Part shown: in pieces, positions 8,650 through 15,582 of the stretch
Layout: every line of letters starts with the position of its first letter
Numbering within the stretch: the first letter of the stretch is position 1
Source: an uncultured Bacteroidales bacterium
GTDB lineage: Bacteria; Bacteroidota; Bacteroidia; Bacteroidales; Bacteroidaceae
Length of the DNA stretch: 53,244 nt
Assembly (NCBI GenBank): GCA_902788865.1
Contig: CADALZ010000015.1
Location: 1 to 53,244, forward strand
Direction of reading: 5' to 3'
Program-made: the position numbers and the translations under genes
The notes under the pieces: generated by a model
Told to the model about the DNA's origin: nothing
Database searches by the model: none
The model's input: only the letters and a program-made list of their open reading frames with translations

Positions 8650-9207
8650 ATGTTTAAATGGTTTCATAGAGATAGAGAGGTTTTTGTTAAAGAATTCCCT
8701 GATTTTAACGTAAGGCCTTACATGGTTTTTGCTTTGCAAGGGTGGGTACATGGGGAGCTACATGGTCTTCCACACTGGCAAAGAGTGGAGAGAAATGGTA
8801 TATTGCTGAGTACGAAATGGCGTGATGGAAAGCTGTATGTACATGAGGATATAGACATCAAGGTGGTGCGGCTGTTTGCCTATTTCCACGATAAGTGCAG
8901 GATAGATAATGATTTTGATTTGATGCATGGAGAACGGGCTGCAAAGTTGGTTCTTGGGCTCAGAAGCACATTGCTTAAGGACTTGACGGACAATCAAGTG
9001 TCCTTGTTGGAGAGAGCATGTAGATGGCACACCACAAAGCCGAAAACTGGCATCCTTACCATAGACACATGTATGGATGCAGATAGACTGGATCTCGGCA
9101 GGGTAGGGATAGTACCAGATCCTCATAAGATGGCTTCCAGCAGAGGTGCTTATTATGCCAGTCATCCAGAAGAGTTTGAGGGAGACATCGCAAAATTGCG
9201 ATATTGA
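8650..9207 (+). CDS. HD-domain-like phosphohydrolase
   Basis: The 185-residue protein contains the ordered residues of an HD superfamily metal site: HGLPHWQRVERNG (His42), RLFAYFHDKCR (His80-Asp81), LMHGERAAKL (His93), RACRWHTT (His127) and DTCMDADRLDLGRVG (Asp143/Asp145). HD proteins hydrolyse phosphate esters such as nucleotides. The spacing fits the compact form found in many uncharacterised bacterial members. The substrate is unknown. The gene is monocistronic, bounded downstream by a dispersed repeat copy. No good promoter is visible directly upstream. Confidence 0.7.
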   Translation: MFKWFHRDREVFVKEFPDFNVRPYMVFALQGWVHGELHGLPHWQRVERNGILLSTKWRDGKLYVHEDIDIKVVRLFAYFHDKCRIDNDFDLMHGERAAKLVLGLRSTLLKDLTDNQVSLLERACRWHTTKPKTGILTIDTCMDADRLDLGRVGIVPDPHKMASSRGAYYASHPEEFEGDIAKLRY

Positions 9208-9238
9208 CGGTTATCTGGGAATATCGCAGTACTAATAC

Positions 9239-9345
9239 ATACCGCGAAAAATAAACTGTTATTGTTATAATTGTTATAGCGAGTGTCAACTTCTTTAGGA
9301 AGAAGCACTGCATTTCATACATTCAGAAGGGCATTTCATACATTC
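9239..9345 (+). repeat. Dispersed repeat, copy 2 (long form)
   Basis: Core at 9239-9290 (ATACCGCGAAAAATAAACTG onward to GCGAGTGTCAAC). The following 55 bp match the extension of copy 1 with substitutions (CATTTCATACATTCAGAAGG). It ends 28 bp before the promoter of the LytTR gene. Confidence 0.8.
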
Positions 9346-9372
9346 TCGATGCTGATATTCAATAAAACTCAC

Positions 9373-9380
9373 TATCTTTG
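9373..9380 (+). promoter_or_regulatory. -7 promoter element of the LytTR gene, TATCTTTG
   Basis: TATCTTTG matches the Bacteroidota -7 consensus and predicts a transcript start about 12 bp before ATG 9399. It also argues against the in-frame TTG codons at 9378 and 9381 being starts, since they lie in or next to the promoter. Confidence 0.6.
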
Positions 9381-9398
9381 TTGCAGATAAAAAGCAGT

Positions 9399-9758
9399 AT
9401 GGGTAACTACCTTATCATATCAAACTCCAATGAGCTGGTGCGCCTCGCCCCTGAGCGGATAGTCTATATCTCCTCGGATGGCAACTACTCTCTCTTGGTG
9501 CAGGCCGACGACCAGACGCGCATACTCACTTTCCAGCTCGGGGAATTGGAGCGTATGATCTCTGAGCAGCTTGGCACTTCGGGAAATATCTTCATCCGCA
9601 TTGGACGCAGCCTTATCATCAATAGGCTTTACGTCTATCACATTGATGTGCCGAAGCAGAAACTCATACTGTCTGATTGTAGAACCGTCAACCGCACTGT
9701 CACAGCATCCGTGGCCGCCCTCAAGCAGCTTAAGGAATTGCTGGAAAGCGAATTGTAA
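9399..9758 (+). CDS. Stand-alone LytTR DNA-binding regulator
   Basis: The 119-residue protein is almost entirely a LytTR domain: ELVRLAPERIVYISSDGNYS near residue 12-31 (the usual DI-YIEA-G-Y pattern), a strand RILTFQLGELE, then FIRIGRSLIINRLYVYHID (the F-R-HRS-IVN motif, here with Gly-Arg-Ser) and a C-terminal helix. LytTR domains bind DNA through beta-strands. No receiver or sensor domain is attached, so the input must come from elsewhere. The gene ends 10 bp before the next ATG, where a strong AGGAGG ribosome site lies, so the downstream membrane protein is very likely co-expressed and may be its signalling partner or target. Confidence 0.8.
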   Translation: MGNYLIISNSNELVRLAPERIVYISSDGNYSLLVQADDQTRILTFQLGELERMISEQLGTSGNIFIRIGRSLIINRLYVYHIDVPKQKLILSDCRTVNRTVTASVAALKQLKELLESEL

Positions 9759-9768
9759 GGAGGACCGA

Positions 9769-10722
9769 ATGATGAAAGAAGAAATACTGAATGACATACG
9801 AGATGACGAGATTCGCATCATAGGAGAAGATGCTGAGAAGCAGCATCTCCTTCAGGAAGAGGAGATGCTAGCAAGAGAGGAGCGTGTGCTCTACAGAAGA
9901 GCTCCTGAAGCTCTCCGTGATGATGATACTACATCGAAGAAATCTCGCCGATGGCTGTGGCTGATAGTTCCACTACTGGCCCTTATCTGTCTTGCTGCCT
10001 ACCTTCTGTGGCCTCGCTCGCCGGAAGTTGGTGAGCCAGAGCGAGAATTGGTAGAAACTACTTACAGCGCTCCGTTGAGCCACGATGTAGTACCTGCAGA
10101 AGCCACCTACACAGAGATTCGTGACACAACCGTCAACGATATCGATCTGCGTCTTTTCTTCCCACATGGGGCCAAAGCCAGTCTTTCTGTGGGGGCGCCC
10201 GATAAGGCCGATGCCTCCATCATCCTTATCGCTCAAGCTGCCGATGTCCGTGGCGACAATGGCGAGATTGCAGGCTCCTTCGTGCTGCAAGGGGAGATGC
10301 TTGCCAAAGGGAGCACCAAGCAAGGCTTCTGTGCCATCCTTGACGGGAAAATCACCCTCGGTGTAGATAAAAACTCACCGCTCTTCGAGCAGGCCATCGA
10401 AGAAAATGGCTACTTCTTCCGTCAATACTCGCTGGTGAATCATGGAGTGATGGAAGAATCCAATCCTAAGGGTAAGGCCATCCGCAGAGCCCTTTGTCAG
10501 CGTGGCACCGAGGTCTTCGTAGTAGAGAGCCAGAGCCGAGAGTCTTTCCACGACTTTTCCCAAGCCCTTGCCGATATCGGCATGGATACCGCCATCTATC
10601 TGGTTGGTGCCAACGCTTACGGATGGGCAGTGGATAAGGATGGAACCCGCCATGAGTTTGGTGATGAGAACCGCGCGGGAATGGGGGCGTATGGTAATAT
10701 TAACTATATTGTCTGGAGGTGA
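9769..10722 (+). CDS. Membrane-anchored protein with a phosphodiester-glycosidase-like domain
   Basis: Translation starts at ATG 9769 behind an AGGAGG site, giving 317 residues. Residues 1-60 are charged and cytoplasmic, 61-82 (RWLWLIVPLLALICLAAYLL) form one membrane segment, and the rest is exported. The C-terminal 190 residues contain KQGFCAILDGKITLGV, NGYFFRQYSLVNHGV, KAIRRALCQRGTEVFVVES, FSQALADIGMDTAIYLVGAN, an order that recalls the phosphodiester glycosidase (NAGPA) fold. In that family the last block normally carries a DGG-S motif; here it reads VGANAYG, so catalytic ability is doubtful. It follows the LytTR gene in an apparent two-gene operon. Family assignment is tentative. Confidence 0.5.
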   Translation: MMKEEILNDIRDDEIRIIGEDAEKQHLLQEEEMLAREERVLYRRAPEALRDDDTTSKKSRRWLWLIVPLLALICLAAYLLWPRSPEVGEPERELVETTYSAPLSHDVVPAEATYTEIRDTTVNDIDLRLFFPHGAKASLSVGAPDKADASIILIAQAADVRGDNGEIAGSFVLQGEMLAKGSTKQGFCAILDGKITLGVDKNSPLFEQAIEENGYFFRQYSLVNHGVMEESNPKGKAIRRALCQRGTEVFVVESQSRESFHDFSQALADIGMDTAIYLVGANAYGWAVDKDGTRHEFGDENRAGMGAYGNINYIVWR

Positions 10723-11208
10723 TCATATCACTAACTCATATAGGTCTGATGCCAACAAATCTCTGAAAGCGTCGATTAGCTGCTTGCGGTTAGGATTACT
10801 CCGTGTAAAATAGATTGAGATAAACAACTCATAATCTATAGTGCTTGCAGAAGCATCATATTTTTCTAACGAGCCGTCGTTAAAATGCTTATACCATCTG
10901 TCAAACAATTTCCTGCGTTTTGCCTCTTTGCCATCCAACGTATCGCAAATCATAATCATTGCGTTCTCGTTGCTCTCGAAGAATCGTTTAAGGATACTTA
11001 CAATAGTAACAGCAATACGAGCGTCCATAGGATGCGCACGTTTATCTTCTCTTTCAATAGAGAAAGAATAAGTGTTGATTAACTGCGGATACAAGTCCTG
11101 CAAAGGAGAGAAAAACACACGATACCTTACACCATCTCTACTGGTGAAAGTATAGTCATATGGTTCTGTCTCGCTGATTTCAAAAGGGCTTAACAAGTCT
11201 GAGTCCAT
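10723..11208 (-). CDS. DUF6169-like hypothetical protein
   Basis: The 161-residue protein is read from ATG 11208 (MDSDLLSPFEISETEPYDY). Longer frames upstream run through the small gene that overlaps it. The sequence contains YTFTSRDGVRYRVFFSP, YSFSIEREDK, ARIAVTIVSILKRFF and IMICDTLDGKEAKRRKLFDRW, a layout I associate with the DUF6169 family of Bacteroidota; the family has no known function. Its start lies 29 bp inside the preceding 52-aa gene, so translation is probably coupled. It converges with the gene ending at 10722, with no gap. Confidence 0.6.
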   Translation of the reverse strand: MDSDLLSPFEISETEPYDYTFTSRDGVRYRVFFSPLQDLYPQLINTYSFSIEREDKRAHPMDARIAVTIVSILKRFFESNENAMIMICDTLDGKEAKRRKLFDRWYKHFNDGSLEKYDASASTIDYELFISIYFTRSNPNRKQLIDAFRDLLASDLYELVI

Positions 11209-11338
11209 AACTTTTGGCAACTTTTTGCATGTCTTCACTAGTGCCTCCGTTCTGGACACATTCCCTCATCGCCTTCTTATACTCCAAAAGATGGCGAACG
11301 ATGTTCTTGGGCTTCTTTACTTCTTTTTCTTTTTCCAT
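11180..11338 (-). CDS. Small 52-aa protein overlapping the DUF6169-like gene
   Basis: The frame begins MEKEKEVKKPKNIVRHLLEY and ends YGLRLVKPF, a basic helical peptide of 52 residues. It lies directly behind a textbook promoter (TTTG-N19-TATTTTTG), about 30 bp from the -7 box, and its last 29 bp are shared with the start of the DUF6169-like gene in another frame. The promoter placement makes it the first gene of a two-gene unit. Small-gene-first with overlap resembles toxin-antitoxin layout, but that is inference only. Confidence 0.6.
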   Translation of the reverse strand: MEKEKEVKKPKNIVRHLLEYKKAMRECVQNGGTSEDMQKVAKSYGLRLVKPF

Positions 11339-11367
11339 TTTAGTGTTTTATTTGTTTAATTCTCCTG

Positions 11368-11398
11368 CAAAAATAGGCCAAAAACTTGATAGTGCAAA
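11368..11398 (-). promoter_or_regulatory. Bacteroidota promoter for the 52-aa/DUF6169 pair
   Basis: On the minus strand TTTG (11395-11398) is followed after exactly 19 bp by TATTTTTG (11368-11375). This is the consensus -33/-7 pair of Bacteroidota and identical in form to the promoter at 11821-11851. Confidence 0.8.
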
Positions 11399-11423
11399 CT
11401 TTTCCCATATGAATTTTCTTTTT

Positions 11424-11475
11424 ATACCGCAAAAAATAAACTGTTATTGTTATAACTGTTATAGCGAGTGTCAAC
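11424..11475 (+). repeat. Dispersed repeat, copy 3
   Basis: 52-bp core beginning ATACCGCAAAAAATAAACTG and ending GCGAGTGTCAAC, differing from copies 1 and 2 at one central position (ATAACTG for ATAATTG). It sits just upstream of the minus-strand promoter at 11368-11398. Confidence 0.8.
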
Positions 11476-11490
11476 AAATTTAGGATGAAA

Positions 11491-11595
11491 CTAGACTAAT
11501 TCTATTAAGTCAAAGTACATCAATCTGGTATTTATAAGTTTATCTTTTCCGAGGTTCCTAAATTCTTTTTCCTGATCTTCGGAACCAAATAAAAG
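11491..11595 (-). pseudogene. Remnant of a GNAT-like acetyltransferase C-terminus
   Basis: After an in-frame stop, a 34-codon stretch reads LLFGSEDQEKEFRNLGKDKL and ends NTRLMYFDLIELV before a TAG. The ending TRLMYFDL is one I associate with the C-terminus of GNAT acetyltransferases of the toxin type in Bacteroidales. There is no start codon or upstream acetyl-CoA motif. It lies 25 bp downstream of the antitoxin-like gene at 11621-11779, where the toxin would be expected. The identification is from memory of the motif and needs a search. Confidence 0.4.
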
Positions 11596-11620
11596 CTAAA
11601 ATAAAGTTCATAATTGTCGC

Positions 11621-11779
11621 TTAAGAAAGTTTTGCCTTAGATAAAATCTTCCTTGCTTCAGCAATTTTCTTGCTGAAGTCTGTTTTACCGCGTTTCTTCT
11701 CACTTTTAGCTAACTGCTCCTCGAAACGGTCAGCGGCAGATCCCGTCAATACTGGAACAGAAGCGATTCTTAATGCCAT
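11621..11779 (-). CDS. Small antitoxin-like protein
   Basis: The 52-residue product begins MALRIASVPVLTGSAADRFE and ends FSKKIAEARKILSKAKLS. A short strand (RIASVPVLTG) followed by two charged helices is typical of small antitoxins, and I associate this SVPVLTG-AADRFE pattern with genes preceding GNAT toxins in Bacteroidales. It has a perfect promoter 42 bp upstream. The expected downstream toxin is reduced to a C-terminal remnant, making this an orphan. No ribosome-binding site stands out, as is usual in Bacteroidota. Assignment as antitoxin is inference. Confidence 0.55.
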   Translation of the reverse strand: MALRIASVPVLTGSAADRFEEQLAKSEKKRGKTDFSKKIAEARKILSKAKLS

Positions 11780-11820
11780 AATTCTAATGTTTTATAATAA
11801 ATTATCGTGTCTTTTCGTTG

Positions 11821-11851
11821 CAAAAATAGAATAAAATACCCAATCTGCAAA
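11821..11851 (-). promoter_or_regulatory. Bacteroidota promoter for the antitoxin-like gene
   Basis: On the minus strand TTTG (11848-11851), 19 bp, then TATTTTTG (11821-11828). It is the same exact arrangement as at 11368-11398 and directly abuts dispersed repeat copy 4. Confidence 0.8.
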
Positions 11852-11853
11852 AT

Positions 11854-11905
11854 ATACCGCAAATAATAAACTGTTATTGTTATAACTGTTATTGCGAGTG
11901 TCAAC
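11854..11905 (+). repeat. Dispersed repeat, copy 4
   Basis: 52-bp core beginning ATACCGCAAATAATAAACTG and ending GCGAGTGTCAAC. It begins 3 bp from the -33 box of the antitoxin-like gene. Confidence 0.8.
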
Positions 11906-11980
11906 TTCTTCAGGAAAATGGTTGACAACCACATCAGGAAATAGGTAAAATAATGTCAACCTAAATTAGGAAAAGACACG

Positions 11981-12186
11981 GTCTTATAACAATTATAACA
12001 ATAACAGTTTTTTTTCTGGGGTATACTTTTTGCTGGGATTGGTGGTTATGATTTATAACTATATATTTTATATTATATATTTATATATATATATATAAAT
12101 ATATAATATAGATTTAATTGAGAGCGGACAGCGATGGGAATACATAGGGCAGAAAAAAAACTGTTATTGTTATATCTGTTATAGAC
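11981..12186. repeat. Inverted repeat pair enclosing a perfect 42-bp AT palindrome
   Basis: The left arm (11981-12015) is the reverse complement of the dispersed repeat core extended by eight T residues; the right arm (12153-12186) is the same core preceded by eight A residues. The arms match over 34-35 positions with two substitutions and one indel. Between them, 12069-12110 is an uninterrupted AT-only sequence identical to its own reverse complement over all 42 bp. No gene is visible from 11780 to 12669; besides this structure and the element at 12253-12519 I see nothing there. Confidence 0.75.
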
Positions 12187-12252
12187 TCAATAAAATGGGA
12201 TGGTTTTTTTGCTCCTAACTATGAAGATTTTTTTTGGTAGTTAGAAGTTGAA

Positions 12253-12519
12253 AAATTGAGAATTGAGGATTAACTGCGTTGATTATCGGCGGCGCCTCTG
12301 CAGAGCTAAAGCAAGCTTTGCCCTGCGTTCGGCTTGCACGATAATTGAGAGATTAGGCTGTGCAGTGTTTGCCCTCTCCCCACCTCCCCCAGAGTGGGAG
12401 GGGTTCTCCAACACATCCCTCTCCCTTGGGAGAGGTCAGGTGAGGGAACGCCACCCGCAGGGAGTGAGGGAACACCGCCCAGATGATAATCAACGCCGTT
12501 AATCCTCAATTTTCAATTT
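12253..12519. repeat. MITE-like element with 35-bp inverted ends
   Basis: The ends 12253-12287 and 12485-12519 are inverted copies matching at 33 of 35 positions, each carrying TTGAGGATTAAC and GTTGATTATC. The interior is GC-rich and unlike the flanks, with CCCTCTCCCC and GGGAGAGGTCAGG-type runs that recall the repeats at 28.7-29.0 kb. No transposase is encoded. Target duplication is not evident. Confidence 0.6.
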
Positions 12520-12631
12520 TCTTACTCTCTCCTTTGGGCGCTTTTGGTGGTATTGACATATTTTAACAGTTGGGGAAGCGGCTGATATTTGGCGTGTTAT
12601 TGAGAGCAGGGTGGGGTGAAATGAAGAAAAA

Positions 12632-12664
12632 TTTGGCGACTGCTATCAGTGTGTTGTATCTTTG
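12632..12664 (+). promoter_or_regulatory. Promoter of mutY
   Basis: TTTG at 12632-12635 and TATCTTTG at 12657-12664 with a 21-bp spacer, just before the mutY ATG at 12670. The short distance predicts a nearly leaderless transcript. Confidence 0.55.
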
Positions 12665-12669
12665 CAACG

Positions 12670-13716
12670 ATGAACGAATTTACCAAAATTATAGAGCAGT
12701 GGTATGCGGAGCATGGACGGGAATTGCCATGGCGCGATACGAAGGACCCCTACAAGATCTGGGTGTCTGAAATCATCTTGCAGCAGACGCAAGTGAAGCA
12801 GGGATACGACTACTACCTGCGCTTCATAGACCGCTTTCCCGATGTGCAGACTCTGGCCGCTGCCGATGAGGATGAGGTGCTGAACTACTGGCAGGGATTG
12901 GGCTACTACTCTCGTGCACGCAATATGCATGCAGCGGCACGGAGCATGAATGGCAGGTTCCCCACCACGTATGAGGGTGTGAGGGCGCTGAAGGGCGTGG
13001 GCGACTATACGGCGGCTGCCATCTGCTCGTTTGCTTACGGGATGCCGCTCGCGGTGGTAGATGGCAATGTCTATCGAGTGTTGGCACGCTATGCAGGGAT
13101 AGACACGCCGATAGACAGCACGGCGGGCGTGAAGCTCTTCAGACAGTTGGCTGAGGAGTATCTGGACAAGCATCGACCATCGCTCTACAACCAAGCCATC
13201 ATGGACTTCGGAGCGCTGCAATGCACCCCAGGCCGTCCGCAGTGCGAGGCCTGTCCGCTGCAAGAGACGTGCGTGGCCTTCAGAGAGGGGAGGGTGGAGG
13301 AGCTGCCCGTGAAGCAGCACAAGACGCAGCAGACTTTTCGCTACTTCCACTACTTCCTCATCAGGCAGGGCGGACAGACCTACATAAGCAAACGCACGGC
13401 GAAGGACATCTGGAAGAACCTCTACGAACTGCCGATGGTGGAGACGGAGAGCGCAATGACCGACCGTATGACGGAGGTCTTCGCAGCGCTGAAAGAACGT
13501 CTCGGCACGGCTGCGGAGCTGGAATTCCGTCCACTGAAGCAAGGCGTGAAGCATGTGCTGAGCCATCGTATCATAGTGGCCGACTTCTATGAAGTACGGG
13601 TGCCAGAAGGGGCGGTGCTGAACCTCGGAGAGAAGTATCTGAAGGTGGACATCGAAGCACTGAACGACTATGCCTTTCCTGTATTAGTGAACAACTTTTT
13701 GAGGAAATACTTGTGA
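12670..13716 (+). CDS. mutY: A/G-specific adenine DNA glycosylase MutY
   Basis: The 348-residue enzyme removes adenine opposite 8-oxoguanine in base-excision repair. Glu34 lies in SEIILQQTQV, the helix-hairpin-helix is LKGVGDYTAAA (108-117), and the catalytic Asp131 lies in VVDGNVYRVLAR. The iron-sulfur loop has Cys185-x6-Cys192-x2-Cys195-x5-Cys201. The C-terminal third has the NUDIX-like 8-oxoG recognition region (THKR-type KRTAKDIWKNLYELPMVE). ATG 12670 was chosen because the family starts just before the EW/WY-HGR-LPWR motif and because a -7 box ends at 12664. It is followed by ssb and gldE, the usual Bacteroidales order. Confidence 0.95.
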   Translation: MNEFTKIIEQWYAEHGRELPWRDTKDPYKIWVSEIILQQTQVKQGYDYYLRFIDRFPDVQTLAAADEDEVLNYWQGLGYYSRARNMHAAARSMNGRFPTTYEGVRALKGVGDYTAAAICSFAYGMPLAVVDGNVYRVLARYAGIDTPIDSTAGVKLFRQLAEEYLDKHRPSLYNQAIMDFGALQCTPGRPQCEACPLQETCVAFREGRVEELPVKQHKTQQTFRYFHYFLIRQGGQTYISKRTAKDIWKNLYELPMVETESAMTDRMTEVFAALKERLGTAAELEFRPLKQGVKHVLSHRIIVADFYEVRVPEGAVLNLGEKYLKVDIEALNDYAFPVLVNNFLRKYL

Positions 13717-13720
13717 AAAA

Positions 13721-13752
13721 GTTGCACGATATATGAATAATGTATAATTTTG
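13721..13752 (+). promoter_or_regulatory. Promoter of ssb
   Basis: GTTG at 13721-13724, 20 bp, TAATTTTG at 13745-13752, then a 30-bp leader to ATG 13783. It starts 5 bp after the mutY stop, so ssb can be transcribed independently. Confidence 0.6.
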
Positions 13753-13782
13753 TCACATGAATTTTTTTAACGACAAAAGAGT

Positions 13783-14205
13783 ATGAATAAAGCTATTTTA
13801 ATCGGAAATGTGGGGGCTGACCCCGAAGTAAGATATTTTGAAGGTGGACGTGCAGTGGCTCAGGTGCGACTGGCTACTACGGAGCGCGGCTACACACTGC
13901 AGAACGGCACGCAGGTGCCCGACCGCACGGAGTGGCACCGTGTAGTGATGCGCAACGCCCTCGCTGAAATTGTGGAGAAATATGTACACAAAGGCGACAA
14001 ACTCTATGTAGAAGGAAAAATCTTCACCCGTACATACGACGATCAGACAGGCGTGAAGCGCTATGTGACCGAGATCTATGTGGATAATATGGAGATGCTC
14101 TCTCCGAAGGCACAGAATGCTCCGGCAGCTGCTCCGGCCGCTCCGGCACCCGCTCAGCCTTCTGCAGCACCACAAGCTGATGATAACAGCGGTCTGCCCT
14201 TTTAA
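13783..14205 (+). CDS. ssb: Single-stranded DNA-binding protein
   Basis: The 140-residue SSB has an OB fold (MNKAILIGNVGADPEVRYFE, WHRVVMRNALAEIVEKYVHKGDKLYVEGK) over residues 1-105, an Ala/Pro-rich flexible linker at about 112-131, and the acidic tip DDNSGLPF that recruits partner proteins. It coats single-stranded DNA in replication and repair. Length is typical for a short Bacteroidota SSB. It lies between mutY and gldE and has its own promoter. Confidence 0.95.
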   Translation: MNKAILIGNVGADPEVRYFEGGRAVAQVRLATTERGYTLQNGTQVPDRTEWHRVVMRNALAEIVEKYVHKGDKLYVEGKIFTRTYDDQTGVKRYVTEIYVDNMEMLSPKAQNAPAAAPAAPAPAQPSAAPQADDNSGLPF

Positions 14206-14228
14206 GTCTAACTAAACCGTAGCAGATT

Positions 14229-15581
14229 TTGGATACAGAAGCTTTTTTATGCCTCTCGGCATTTCTTATCGACGGTATCACCATTCATACGCCCACGGTG
14301 CCAGCTCTGGTGGCTATCATCTGTGCGGCCATACTCCTACTGGCCTCTGGCTTCGCATCGGGCTCTGAGATAGCTTACTTCTCACTCACACCTGCCGACC
14401 TCAATGCGGTGGAGGAGGGGAAGACGGCATCCGACGAGCGCATTCGCAGCCTTCTGGCAGACAAGGAACGGTTGCTGGCCACCATCTTGATCACCAACAA
14501 CTTCGTGAATGTGACCATCATCATGCTGTGCAACTATTTCTTCATGACGGTGTTCACCTTCCTCTCGCCGCTGGCGGAGTTTATCATCATCACGGTGATA
14601 CTGACCTTCGTCTTGCTGCTGTTCGGAGAAATACTTCCTAAGATACTGGCTGCTCAGAAGACGCTGGCTTTCTGCAGGTTTGCCTCATCGGGCTTGGTGT
14701 TCTGCCGCAAGGTGTTCAGTCCGTTGTCATCGATGCTGGTGAACTCTACGTCGTTCCTCAACAAGTACTTCGAGCCGAAGGGACACAACATCTCTGTAGA
14801 TGACCTCTCGCATGCGCTGGATCTGACGGATAAGAAAGAGCTCACCGAAGAGAGCAGCATCCTGAAGGGCATCATACGCTTCGGCGGTGAGACGGCCAAG
14901 GAGGTGATGACTTCTCGCATGGACATGGTGACGCTGGACAACCGTGCCTCTTTCAAGGAGGTGCTGAAGTGCATCGTGGACAATGCCTACTCTCGCATCC
15001 CCATCTATCAAGGCGATGCAGATAATATAAAAGGTATCCTCTACATCAAGGATCTGCTGCCGCATCTGAACAAGGGCGACAACTTCCGCTGGCAGTCGTT
15101 GGTGCGTCCGGCATACTTCGTTCCAGAGACCAAGATGATAGACGACTTGCTGCATGAGTTTCAGCAGAACCGTGTACACATAGCCATCGTGGTGGATGAG
15201 TTCGGCGGCACCTCTGGACTGGTGACCATGGAAGACATCATCGAGGAGATAGTGGGCGAGATACGCGATGAATATGATGAAGAGGAGCGCACCTATTGGC
15301 AGCTCGATGATCATACGTGGGTATTCGAAGCCAAGACGCTGCTCACCGATTTCTATAAGGTCACGAAGCTCGACGAGGAAATCTTTGCCGATGTGGCTGG
15401 CGAGGCCGATACCATAGGTGGCTTGCTGCTGGAGATCAAGGGCGACTTCCCCGTGCGCCATGAGAAGGTGACGTTCCAGAACTACCTCTTTGAGGTGCTG
15501 GCCGTGGATCAGCGCCGCATTCTGAAGGTGAAGTTCTCCATCGTGCCAGCAAGCCCGCAAGTAGAAAAGGACAAAGACTGA
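14229..15581 (+). CDS. gldE: GldE, CNNM/CorC-type membrane protein
   Basis: The 450-residue protein has an N-terminal DUF21/CNNM membrane domain (segments near 25-45, 85-105, 110-130, with ASGFASGSEIAYFSL), two CBS domains (about 205-325; MTSRMDMVTLD and VDEFGGTSGLVTMEDIIEEI) and a C-terminal CorC/HlyC domain (YEVLAVDQRRI-like end). GldE was named from gliding Flavobacteria but is widespread in non-gliding Bacteroidales. No ATG is available near the N-terminus; TTG 14229 gives MDTEAFLCL, matching family starts. The usual next gene, gldD, is absent; the his regulatory region begins directly after the stop. Confidence 0.85.
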   Translation: MDTEAFLCLSAFLIDGITIHTPTVPALVAIICAAILLLASGFASGSEIAYFSLTPADLNAVEEGKTASDERIRSLLADKERLLATILITNNFVNVTIIMLCNYFFMTVFTFLSPLAEFIIITVILTFVLLLFGEILPKILAAQKTLAFCRFASSGLVFCRKVFSPLSSMLVNSTSFLNKYFEPKGHNISVDDLSHALDLTDKKELTEESSILKGIIRFGGETAKEVMTSRMDMVTLDNRASFKEVLKCIVDNAYSRIPIYQGDADNIKGILYIKDLLPHLNKGDNFRWQSLVRPAYFVPETKMIDDLLHEFQQNRVHIAIVVDEFGGTSGLVTMEDIIEEIVGEIRDEYDEEERTYWQLDDHTWVFEAKTLLTDFYKVTKLDEEIFADVAGEADTIGGLLLEIKGDFPVRHEKVTFQNYLFEVLAVDQRRILKVKFSIVPASPQVEKDKD

Positions 15582-15582
15582 C

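Noticed and set aside
10568-10813. Plus-strand frame across the end of the membrane-protein gene and the DUF6169-like gene
   Set aside because: It overlaps two better frames in other phases and lacks any family features.
12069-12110. AT palindrome as chromosomal replication origin
   Set aside because: No dnaA gene, DnaA-box cluster or origin-type gene order is nearby; dnaN is 31 kb away.
12263-12509. Opposed short frames inside the inverted-ended element
   Set aside because: They read through GC-rich repeat and terminal inverted repeats and have no recognisable protein character.
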